Shown here: positions 7,467 through 15,034 of the stretch, in pieces
Layout of the letters: each line of letters starts with the position of its first letter
Numbering within the stretch: position 1 is the stretch's first letter
NCBI RefSeq assembly: GCF_041821045.1
Contig: NZ_JBGUAW010000005.1
Span: 186,001-250,000, forward strand
Length of the DNA stretch: 64,000 bases
DNA from: Thiohalorhabdus sp. Cl-TMA
Lineage (GTDB): Bacteria; Pseudomonadota; Gammaproteobacteria; Thiohalorhabdales; Thiohalorhabdaceae
Reading direction: 5' to 3'
Made by a program: the position numbers and the translations under genes
The notes under the pieces: model-generated
Seen by the model: only the letters and a program-made list of their open reading frames with translations
Databases searched by the model: none
Told to the model about the DNA's origin: nothing

Positions 7467-9563
7467 TCAGTGCCCCGCTTCCCGTACCGGCAGGGTGAAT
7501 CGGAAGGTGGCGCCGCCTTCGCGCCCGGATTCCGCCCGGAGGGTGCTGCCGTGCTGCTCCAGGATGGAGCGGCTGATGCGCAGTCCCATGCCCATGCCTC
7601 CCGTCTTGGAGGTCCAGAACGGGGTGAATACCACTTCCGGGTCCGCGCCGAGCCCGGGCCCGGTGTCGTGGACAGCCATCTCCACGCCTCCCGGGCGTCG
7701 GCGGGTTTCCAGGATGATGCGCCGCGGCCGGTCAGGATCCGCCAGCTCCCCCAGGGCCTCCGCGGCGTTGCGCAGGAGGTTCAGGGCCACCTGCTGGATG
7801 AGAATGGCACAGCCCCAGACCGGGGGCAGGTCCTCCCCCCAGCGGGCTTCCAGCTCCGCTCCGTGGGCCTCCAGCTCCAATCCGGCAAGGATCAGTACCT
7901 CCTCCAGGACGGCGTTGAAATCGAAGTTGTCCCATTGGCAGCCGGGCTGGCGGACGAAATCGCGTACGCGGCGAACGAGCTGGGCGGCATGCCGCGCCTG
8001 GTGGTCCAACCGTTCCAGGGCTTCCCGGACGGGGGGCGGGGCATCTTCCGCCAGGAGGCTGCGGGCGATGCTGCTGTAGTTGCGGACCGCGGTGAGGGGC
8101 TGGTGAAGCTCGTGCGCCATCTGGGTGGCCATCTCGCCCATGGTGCTGATTCTCGCCACATGGGCGAGCTCCAGCAAACGGCGCCAGGCGGTCTCCTCGG
8201 CGCGCCTCTGCTCGGTGATGTCGCGGACGGTGGCCTTCAGCCAGACGCGGCCGTCTAGCTCCATCCGGGTGAGCTGGACGGTGGCCGGAAAGAGCGTTCC
8301 GTCAAGGCGGCGATGGGTCCACTCGAAGAAGTGCCCCCCGCTTTCCAGGGCCATGTCGATCAGCTCGCGGGCCTTGGCCGCCGAGGAACGGCCGTCGGGC
8401 TGCCGTACGGGGGAGAGCGCCTCGGGGTCCAGGGCCGTGATATCGGCTTCCTCCCGGGCGCCGAACATGGCGAGGGTGGCCGGATTGGCGGCGGTGAACC
8501 GGCTGTTAGAGGCATCCCAGATCATGATGGCGTCGCGGGAGCGCTCATAGAGGGCGCGGTAGCGGGCCTCGCTCTCCTGGAGGGCCGATTCCGCCCGCTT
8601 GAAGGCGGTGATATCCAGGGAGACGCCCACATATCCCAGCGGCTCGCCCGCGGAGTCCCGCAGCTTGGTGTTCACCACCCGGGCAGGGAACCGGGTGCCG
8701 TCCTTGCGGCGCACCGCGTACTCGCCATCCCAGGAGCCCTGCTCGTCCACCACCCGCATGATGGCCCGGGCCTCCGTCTCCGAGACCTCCGGCACGGTGA
8801 CCTCGAAGATGGACCGGCCCAGCACCTCCTTCGCCCGCCACTGGTAAAGGTGCTCCGCATGGCGATTCCAGAAGGTGATCCGCATATCGGTGTCGGTGGC
8901 GATTACCGCGCTGCAAACCTGGTCGAGGAGCAGGCCCAAGCATTCGCCGTCGCCTGCCGGGCTCCGCCGGCCCGGATGGGCGTGGGGAATCGCCGTTTTA
9001 CCGCTTTCGGCAACCCGGGGCCGGAAGCTCTCCTCCGGCACGGCCCGCCTTTCCGGAAGCGGGCGGCGGGCCAGGGAAAGGGCAAAGGCGATGCCCAGCT
9101 GATTCGCGAACGCAAGGTCCTCCGCGGTGAACGGGGAGCCGTCGGTTCTTTCCGGAAGGTAGATGCGCCCCTCGCCGTCCCGGGGGAGTAGCAGGGGGAG
9201 GGCGAGCAGGGAGCCCGGGGAGGGGGATTGCCGAGCCGCCCGGGCGGAGCCGGGGCCGGCATTCAGTCGCTCCGGAGAAAGGACCTCGGCCTCCGGAAGC
9301 GGTGCGTGGAGTATCCCCGGGTCGCGCAGGAGCCCGGGAAGGCCGGCGGCGGCCGAGGCGGCTCCGGCCTGGATGCATTCATCGGCCCGGTCCGGGTCGT
9401 CCACGAAAAGGAGAACCCCGCAGGGCACTGCGAGCCGCTCTACGATCAGCTCCAACCCCCGCCGGCAGGCACGCCGTTCGTCGTCTTCCCGGGCAACCCG
9501 GGCGCGAAGCTCCCGGGCTGCCGCATCGAGGTACAGGAGGGCATCGGCGCCGCTGGAGCCCAT
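7467..9563 (-). CDS. GAF-PAS-PAS sensor histidine kinase (698 aa)
   Basis: I chose the ATG at 9563 (MGSSGADALLYLDAAARELR) because AGAGG lies about 11 bases upstream and the frame before it lacks coding character. It has a short coiled N-terminus, a GAF-like domain (about 30-180, with VLLFVDDP and FANQLGIAFALSLAR), and two PAS domains (the first contains TFWNRHAEHLYQW, the second ANPATLAMFG). HisKA follows with MAHELHQPLTAV and HATPase_c with NLLRNAAEAL, VHDTGPGL and MGMGLRISRSI. There is no transmembrane segment, so it should sense a cytoplasmic signal. The kinase core is closely similar to the one at 2616-4748. No cognate response regulator is adjacent. Confidence 0.9.
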   Translation of the reverse strand: MGSSGADALLYLDAAARELRARVAREDDERRACRRGLELIVERLAVPCGVLLFVDDPDRADECIQAGAASAAAGLPGLLRDPGILHAPLPEAEVLSPERLNAGPGSARAARQSPSPGSLLALPLLLPRDGEGRIYLPERTDGSPFTAEDLAFANQLGIAFALSLARRPLPERRAVPEESFRPRVAESGKTAIPHAHPGRRSPAGDGECLGLLLDQVCSAVIATDTDMRITFWNRHAEHLYQWRAKEVLGRSIFEVTVPEVSETEARAIMRVVDEQGSWDGEYAVRRKDGTRFPARVVNTKLRDSAGEPLGYVGVSLDITAFKRAESALQESEARYRALYERSRDAIMIWDASNSRFTAANPATLAMFGAREEADITALDPEALSPVRQPDGRSSAAKARELIDMALESGGHFFEWTHRRLDGTLFPATVQLTRMELDGRVWLKATVRDITEQRRAEETAWRRLLELAHVARISTMGEMATQMAHELHQPLTAVRNYSSIARSLLAEDAPPPVREALERLDHQARHAAQLVRRVRDFVRQPGCQWDNFDFNAVLEEVLILAGLELEAHGAELEARWGEDLPPVWGCAILIQQVALNLLRNAAEALGELADPDRPRRIILETRRRPGGVEMAVHDTGPGLGADPEVVFTPFWTSKTGGMGMGLRISRSILEQHGSTLRAESGREGGATFRFTLPVREAGH

Positions 9564-9979
9564 GAAGCCGTTGCCTCTGATGGAAAAGGTCCTCCGGGGC
9601 GGACCGGACAGGACCGGAAATCCCGTTCGGGGAACCGAATACGGGTACAGATTCGGCTCATTGCATCGGGAAACTTCCCGGCGGGCGCAAGGGCCGTATC
9701 GACCATATCCCGATTCCCGAAATACCGCTATAAAAGTGCGTCCCGGGGATTCCCCTGTCAATAACCATTCCGCTCCTTTTCAGCGGGGCGGAGCGCTCCC
9801 GCGCGGTTCCGGAAATTTTTGGCGGTCGCCCGTGGCAAGGTCACCGCTACCGGAGGTGGGCGCGAAAATCGTCGGTCTATGCCGCGGCGTTCCCGTGAGG
9901 GGTCGCCCTAGTCTCGGGAGAATCATCACTCCGGTACGCTGAAACCGTACGTATTATTTTCTACTTCCAGGGGGGGAGA
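9564..9979. other. Intergenic region between divergent genes
   Basis: This 416-base gap separates the kinase (minus strand) from the 108-aa gene (plus strand). No frame looks coding. AT-richer patches near 9725-9770 and 9945-9965 (TATTATTTTC) are where promoters for the two divergent genes would be expected, but no hexamer pair is convincing. Confidence 0.4.
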
Positions 9980-10306
9980 ATGGCCCAAGGAGAGCTAGCC
10001 CGGATTCCCGAGGGGATAATGGGGCAGATCGAGCAGCTGGGCGACGGTCGTCAAGGAGTGGGCCAGCATTGCGACAATACCCCCGCGGAGGCGGCGCAGA
10101 GCACCAGCCCGCCCCTCATTTGCGGGGAGATCCAGCCAAGCGACGAACAGGCGCGGGAGCTCCAGCAGTTCTTTCAGAAATACCGGGATGCGGCGGTGGA
10201 AAAGCCCCGGGACGGTGTGCGGGGGCGCATGATCGTGGCCCCGCGCAAGTGCGAGCGGCTGGACGGGAGCTTCTATGTGGAGCTCGAGGCCCTGGCTTTC
10301 CTGTAG
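9980..10306 (+). CDS. Conserved small protein, paralogue B (108 aa)
   Basis: The ATG follows a strong ribosome binding site (GGGGGGAGA). The product aligns over most of its length with the protein at 2271-2600: shared EAAQSTxPP, ARELQQFFQKY against AEQLQAFFQDY, EKPxDxxRGRMI, PRK and YVELEALAFL. The N-terminal ~40 residues diverge. It is soluble, acidic and of unknown function. It is divergent from the PAS kinase at 7467-9563, whereas paralogue A is convergent with its neighbouring kinase, so the two copies did not arise by simple duplication of a kinase-plus-small-gene unit in one orientation. Confidence 0.8.
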   Translation: MAQGELARIPEGIMGQIEQLGDGRQGVGQHCDNTPAEAAQSTSPPLICGEIQPSDEQARELQQFFQKYRDAAVEKPRDGVRGRMIVAPRKCERLDGSFYVELEALAFL

Positions 10307-10487
10307 GGATCTGCCGGGTCCGCGGGATCCATGGAAGCTGCATGGGGCCGGGGGACGGCTCCGGACCGGCCGGAGGGAAAGGCGCCGGGAAGGGGCATAT
10401 GGCGCGCCCCTGGCGCTTGCTTATAGGGTCTAACGGGGTGCATGGGTGCGGACGCAGGGGGGCTGCCCCGTGCCCGGACGTCGGTGC

Positions 10488-10730
10488 CTACTGGCTTTGG
10501 GAATCTCCCGTCAGTCCGTTGGCACGCTTCCGCAAGGCGTGCTCTCCCAGCTCGCTGAGGCGGATGCCGCTGCCGCTGGGCTCGGCCAGCTTGCGCTCCA
10601 GCAGGGAGGCCAGCTCATCGAAGATCTCCTGTTTGGTACAGCAATCGACATGGGCCAGTGATTCCTGGATATCCGCGATGGACCTTCCCTCGCCCAGCAT
10701 CAATAAAATCCGGTACTCGGTGACCGTCAT
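10488..10730 (-). CDS. Small winged-helix-like protein (80 aa)
   Basis: The start is placed at the ATG at 10730, which has AGGGGGAG about 11 bases upstream; an in-frame ATG 14 codons earlier (10772) is the alternative. The sequence reads as helix (MTVTEYRILLMLGEG), helix (SIADIQESLAHV), a recognition-like helix (KQEIFDELASLLERKL) and a wing-like turn (SGSGIRLSELGEHAL). This is the usual layout of a small winged helix-turn-helix fold. There is a Cys-Cys pair after the second helix. It is probably a small DNA-binding or protein-interaction protein. The family is not recognised. Confidence 0.6.
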   Translation of the reverse strand: MTVTEYRILLMLGEGRSIADIQESLAHVDCCTKQEIFDELASLLERKLAEPSGSGIRLSELGEHALRKRANGLTGDSQSQ

Positions 10731-11162
10731 CTCCACTTCGGCTCCCCCTTTGGGCCGACCCTGAGCACGCAAGCTCCCGCCCTCTACTATGAAGTGATCC
10801 GGTGTACAGGCAGTTCCCGATGTAAGTAAGGGCTTACCCTATGCGTTTTTCGACGTAATGGGAAGGGGGGCCCGAAGGAAAAAGTCTTTCCGCTCGGGCC
10901 GCTGTCCTTCACCGTTGATTTTCTTCGCTATATCGCTTTCAGGAATGCGGGGGCCGCTACGGGGTCTCAATGGAAAGGGCGCGGCAAGCGGGCACGCCCT
11001 CGCGGCCTCCGGACGTGTCCGGCCGCCAATCCCGTCCGGCTTCCGGGAATCGAAGCCGTGATTCCGTATTTACCTTCCTCGCTGTCCTTTCATTGATAGC
11101 CCGCCGGGATGGCGCACCTTGCCCTGTCCCGCGGGAACTCCCCCGAGGACCGGAGGTACCCC
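10731..11162. other. Intergenic region between divergent small genes
   Basis: No convincing gene. It contains the hairpin at 10869-10900 and a short dyad GTAAG-N6-CTTAC near 10820-10835. Promoters for the flanking divergent genes are expected here but I cannot assign hexamers. Confidence 0.35.
10869..10900 (+). repeat. Two-part inverted repeat
   Basis: GGCCCGA (10869-10875) pairs with TCGGGCC (10894-10900), and inside them GGAAA pairs with TTTCC around a five-base loop. No T-run follows on either strand, so this is a stem-loop of unknown purpose in the intergenic space rather than a clear terminator. Confidence 0.4.
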
Positions 11163-11390
11163 ATGTCCACCGACGAGCGAATCGAGATCCACGTCTTTCT
11201 GGACCAGACCGATCCGACGCCCGGGTGGGTAGGCAAGGCCTACAGCCGGGCGGACAACGGCGAGCTGGAGCCTCTGCCGCCCCTGGAGGGTGTGCTGCTT
11301 TCCTCCAAGGACCCCGAGGAAGCCCGATCGCGGGCTTCGGAGCATTTCTCCGTGGCGCCCGAACGGGTGGAGGTGATCCTGGGATGCTGA
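11163..11390 (+). CDS. Small hypothetical protein (75 aa)
   Basis: The ATG at 11163 has GGAGG seven bases upstream, better than an in-frame ATG 54 bases earlier. The product begins MSTDERIEIHVFLDQTDP and ends RASEHFSVAPERVEVILG plus Cys. The alternating strand-helix pattern (IEIHVFLD, LEGVLLSS, PEEARSRASEHF, RVEVIL) suggests a small soluble alpha/beta protein. No signal peptide or recognised motif. It stands alone between two minus-strand small genes. Confidence 0.6.
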   Translation: MSTDERIEIHVFLDQTDPTPGWVGKAYSRADNGELEPLPPLEGVLLSSKDPEEARSRASEHFSVAPERVEVILGC

Positions 11391-11521
11391 AGGGCCCGGG
11401 GGAGGCCGGGATGGGGACATCGAATGCGGCCGGTACATGCCGCGAGCTCCACGGAGCCGGATCGAGGGGGGACCTGTGGGTAACCGTGGAAGCATGTATT
11501 GTTACCCGTTCCCCATCCCGA

Positions 11522-11686
11522 TTACAAGGCCCGCACCAGCATCCATTCCACGTTGCCGTGCAGGTCGCAGGGTGGAAAGGACTCCCCCTTCGAAAGCGGA
11601 ATTTTCTTGTGGCAGGGACAGCTGCTTTTGTACACCCCGCCCTGGCGGCAGTCACGACCGGTATTGGTCCCGCTTTCAATACCCAT
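11522..11686 (-). CDS. Small cysteine-rich, probably zinc-binding protein (54 aa)
   Basis: The ATG at 11686 is preceded by TAGAGG with a spacing of about eight bases. The product starts MGIESGTNTGRDCRQGGVYK and ends VEWMLVRAL. Cysteines at 13, 23, 25 and 40 (including CPC and PPC) plus His at 26 and 43 suggest a metal site. The motif IPLSKGESFPPC followed by a W-x-LVRA end is familiar from small bacterial zinc-ribbon-like proteins of unknown function, in which a GxY-C-x-C segment precedes a SKGE-FPPC segment. Codon use matches local genes. Function is unknown. Confidence 0.7.
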   Translation of the reverse strand: MGIESGTNTGRDCRQGGVYKSSCPCHKKIPLSKGESFPPCDLHGNVEWMLVRAL

Positions 11687-12086
11687 TATTCATCCTCTAG
11701 GGTGAAAAGCTTCCTTTCCAGCTTCCCGATCGGCGGGGACGCGCTCAATTAGAAAATCTCCCTAATCGGTTTTTCGCAGGTTCGGAAGCGGGGGCCAGAT
11801 CAGTTTCCGGGGGGAATGAAGCGCTTCGGGGAGAGGCGGTCTTCCATCCCTGTTCGACTGCGGAAATGCTGGCGCGCGATGAGGCGGCTGCGGCCGCGGC
11901 CGGGCTGCAGGGCGGCCCGGCGGGGCAGTTGTCCTCCGGAGGGCGGTGGGGGCAGAATCTTATCGGTTTTCGGACTTGCGATTCCGCGGCCTGGCGTGCA
12001 GGGAACGGGTCCCCTTTTCCCGATTCAGGAGGGAAAAGGGCGAATTTCCGGTCGAAAGGGGCACTAGGGGAAGCGGAGCAAACCAC
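11687..12086. other. Intergenic region upstream of the CheB-CheR gene
   Basis: About 400 bases with no frame I can support. It starts AT-richer (11690-11780) and becomes very GC-rich. It ends in the hairpin at 12087. The promoter of the CheB-CheR gene presumably lies here. Confidence 0.35.
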
Positions 12087-12115
12087 GGCCCCGGAGCGCC
12101 GGGGCCGGCATTTTT
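12087..12115 (+). terminator. Terminator-like hairpin just before the CheB-CheR ribosome binding site
   Basis: Perfect eight-base arms GGCCCCGG and CCGGGGCC with a four-base loop AGCG (12087-12106) are followed by GGCA and five T (12111-12115). The GGGAG ribosome binding site begins at the next base and the ATG is at 12131. It could terminate a leader transcript or act as an attenuator for the downstream gene. Four bases separate stem and T-run, which weakens the case for efficient termination. Confidence 0.5.
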
Positions 12116-12130
12116 GGGAGCAGATCGCCA

Positions 12131-15034
12131 ATGGCGGAGCCGCCTGAGGGTCACGACCAGCAACCCAGCCCCATGGTCATCGGGGTGGGAGCCTCGGCAG
12201 GTGGACTGGAGCCCTTTTTCGGTCTTCTGGATCATTTCGAAGCCGACTCCCGATTCGCCCTGGTATTCCTCCAGCATCGCTCGGCCGCTCCGGGGGCGGA
12301 TCAGCTGCTTTCCCTGCTGGAACGGCACACCCGCATGGCGGTGGAGGCCGTGGAGGAAGGCCGGTTCCTGCGCGGCGGCCGCATCTACGTGGCCCCGGCG
12401 GGCAAGGACGTGGCCCTGGACGGCGCCCGGTTCCTGGTGCTCGATCCGCTCGCGGAGCGCGCCCTTCACCATCCCATCGACATCTTCTTCCGTTCCCTGG
12501 CGGAGGCCTGGGGAAGCCGGGCCATCGGCGTGCTGCTTTCCGGCACCGGAGCGGACGGCTCCGAGGGCCTGACGGCCATCCGGGGGGAGGGCGGGGTAAC
12601 CTTCGCCCAGGAAGCGGCGACGGCGCAGTACCCGGACATGCCCCGCAACGCCGTCGACGCCGGAGCGGCGGATTTCATCCTGGCCCCGGAGGAGATCGGC
12701 AGACGGCTGCACCGGTTCGGCGGAAAAGAAATGGCCCCTCCGCTGGCCTCGGTGCCGGAAGGGGAGGAGCTGGCCAAGATCCTCATGCTGCTCCGGCATT
12801 ACAGCGGAACGGACTTTTCCTACTACAAGCTGGCCACCATCCGGCGCCGGGTGGAGCGGCGCATGGCCCTCAACCGGGTGGAGCAGCTTTCGGAGTACGT
12901 CCGCATCCTGGAGGAGGAGACCAAGGAGCTGGAGGTCCTGTACAAGGAGATCCTCATCCGGGTTACCTCCTTCTTCCGCGATGCCGGGGTTTTCCGGGCC
13001 CTGAAGGATATGGTCCTCCCGCGCCTCCTGGCGGAAAAGGGGCCCGGCGATGACCTGCGCATCTGGGTGCCCGCCTGCTCCTCCGGCGAGGAGGCCTTCT
13101 CCCTCGCCATGGTGGTGACCGAATTCCTGGAGGAGCGGGACCAGTCCCGGCGTGTGCAGATCTTCGCCACGGATCTCGATCCTTCCTCCGTGGCCCAGGG
13201 GCGCGAGGGCCGCTATCCGGCGGCCATCGCCCAGGACGTCTCCCCGGAGCGCCTGGAGCGGTTCTTCACCCTGGAGGAGAACGGGGAGACCTATCGGGTC
13301 GCCGATTCGCTGCGGGAAATGTGCGTCTTTGCCGTTCAGAACCTGGTGAACGATCCGCCCTTTTCCCGGCTGGACCTGATCAGCTGCCGGAACCTGCTCA
13401 TCTATATGGGGGACGAGCTCAAGGAGCGTCTCCTGAGTACCTTCCACTACGCCCTCAATCCCGCCGGGCTGCTGATCCTGGGCAGCTCGGAAAGCGTGGG
13501 GGATCAGTCCAACCTGTTCAGCGTGGTGGACAAGCAGCAGCATATCTTCCACAAGAAGGGCGCCTCCACGCCGGGCAGCCTCAGCTTCTCGCGGCGTCCC
13601 TTCGCGGTCCCCGCCCCCGAACGGCCCCAATATCCCGCTAAGGGCCGTACCCGGAGCCTGAAGGAGGTGGTGGACGAGCTGGTGCTCGACGAGTACGCCC
13701 CGCCCGGCGTGGTGGTGAACCGGGATATGGACGTGCTCCTGTTCCGGGGACGGACCGGCGACTATCTGGAGCCGCCCCCGGGGGAGCCCTCCGGCAGAGT
13801 CACCAAGATGGCCCGGGAAGGCCTGCTCATGGATCTGCATTCCCTGGTTCAGGAGGCCTTCCGGGAGAAGCGGCCCGGGGTCCGCGAGCGGGTGCGGCTG
13901 CGGGGCGATCAGGGGGCCCGGGAAGTGGATCTGGAAGCGGTGCCGCTGACCAGTCCGGCCTCCGGGGAAGGGGTGGTCCTGGTGCTGTTCCGGGAATCCG
14001 CGCCGAAATCCGCGGACCCGGGGATGGCGGAGCCACCTTCTCCCGGGGAGGAGAGCCGGATCCGCGAGCTGGAGCACGAGCTGGCGGCCACCAAGGAGTA
14101 CCTGCAGGCCACCATCGAGGCCCTGGAGGCTTCCAACGAGGAGCTCCAATCCACCAACGAGGAGCTGCAGTCCACCAACGAAGAGCTCCAGTCCACGAGC
14201 GAGGAGCTGGAGACTTCCAACGAGGAACTAAAGGCCACGAATGAGGCCCTAGTTGAAGCAGACCGGGTCAAGGAACGGCGCCTGGCGGAGGCCGATCAGG
14301 CCCAGGCGGATCTGTTCAATCTGCTCAAGACCCTGGGTACGCCCGTGGCCATCGTGGATGAAGATCTGTTCATCACCCGCATCTCCCCGGGTATCGCTCC
14401 CCCGCAGCCCCTCCATTCCGGCCTGGAAGGCCAATCCCTGGAAGCGCTGAGCGGCCTGTTTCCCGAGGTGGACGTAACCGCGCTCACCCGACGGGTCATG
14501 GAGCTGGGCGACGGCATCGAGCAGGAGGTGGAGGACGCGCTTGGCCGCTGGTTCCTCCTGCGCATCCATCCCTATATCGATCGGGATCGCCGGCTCACGG
14601 GGGTGGTGCTGACCCTGGAGGATATCGGCTCCCTCAAGCGGAGCGCGCAGGAGACCCTGGCCGCCCGGAATTACGCGCAGTTCCTCATGGACGCGCTGCC
14701 CCTGCCGATCCTCATCCTGGAAAAGAATTTCGTGGTAGTTTCCGTCAATGCCCGTTTCCGCGCCGCATTCGGGGTAACCTCGGAGGAAGTCGTGGGCGGA
14801 TACCTGCACCGCCTGGGGGGCGGGGAGTGGGACAGGCCGGATCTGCGCCGCACGCTGGAAGACCTCGCCGTTCAGGGCGGGGAGGTCATGGGACTGGAGG
14901 TGGCGGAGGGGTTCGAGCCGTACGGTATCGCATCCATGACGCTGGGGGCGTACCTTCTGGAAGGATCGGAGGGGCAGCCGTCGCGGCTGCTCCTGGTCGT
15001 CCAGCAAATCACGGAGACCGACAGTGCGGGGTGA
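12131..15034 (+). CDS. CheB-CheR fusion protein with coiled coil and PAS domains (967 aa)
   Basis: Residues ~15-195 are a CheB-type methylesterase domain with the catalytic Ser in VGASAGG (Ser22), a QHRS site and LLSGTGADGSEG. Residues ~215-470 are CheR-type methyltransferase: RRRVERRMALNR, TSFFRDAGVF, WVPACSSGEEAFSLAM for SAM binding, and CRNLLIYM. A long coiled coil (~645-720) contains near-identical EELQSTN heptads. Two PAS-like domains finish the protein. Such fusions couple methylation-type activities to kinase signalling rather than flagellar chemotaxis. The stop overlaps the GTG of the next kinase gene by 11 bases, so the two are translationally linked. GGGAG lies upstream of the ATG, directly after a terminator-like hairpin. 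Confidence 0.93.
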   Translation: MAEPPEGHDQQPSPMVIGVGASAGGLEPFFGLLDHFEADSRFALVFLQHRSAAPGADQLLSLLERHTRMAVEAVEEGRFLRGGRIYVAPAGKDVALDGARFLVLDPLAERALHHPIDIFFRSLAEAWGSRAIGVLLSGTGADGSEGLTAIRGEGGVTFAQEAATAQYPDMPRNAVDAGAADFILAPEEIGRRLHRFGGKEMAPPLASVPEGEELAKILMLLRHYSGTDFSYYKLATIRRRVERRMALNRVEQLSEYVRILEEETKELEVLYKEILIRVTSFFRDAGVFRALKDMVLPRLLAEKGPGDDLRIWVPACSSGEEAFSLAMVVTEFLEERDQSRRVQIFATDLDPSSVAQGREGRYPAAIAQDVSPERLERFFTLEENGETYRVADSLREMCVFAVQNLVNDPPFSRLDLISCRNLLIYMGDELKERLLSTFHYALNPAGLLILGSSESVGDQSNLFSVVDKQQHIFHKKGASTPGSLSFSRRPFAVPAPERPQYPAKGRTRSLKEVVDELVLDEYAPPGVVVNRDMDVLLFRGRTGDYLEPPPGEPSGRVTKMAREGLLMDLHSLVQEAFREKRPGVRERVRLRGDQGAREVDLEAVPLTSPASGEGVVLVLFRESAPKSADPGMAEPPSPGEESRIRELEHELAATKEYLQATIEALEASNEELQSTNEELQSTNEELQSTSEELETSNEELKATNEALVEADRVKERRLAEADQAQADLFNLLKTLGTPVAIVDEDLFITRISPGIAPPQPLHSGLEGQSLEALSGLFPEVDVTALTRRVMELGDGIEQEVEDALGRWFLLRIHPYIDRDRRLTGVVLTLEDIGSLKRSAQETLAARNYAQFLMDALPLPILILEKNFVVVSVNARFRAAFGVTSEEVVGGYLHRLGGGEWDRPDLRRTLEDLAVQGGEVMGLEVAEGFEPYGIASMTLGAYLLEGSEGQPSRLLLVVQQITETDSAG

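Noticed and set aside
14100-14250. Tandem short DNA repeat resembling a repeat array
   Set aside because: It encodes heptads (EELQSTN) of the coiled coil in the CheB-CheR protein, not a CRISPR or satellite array.
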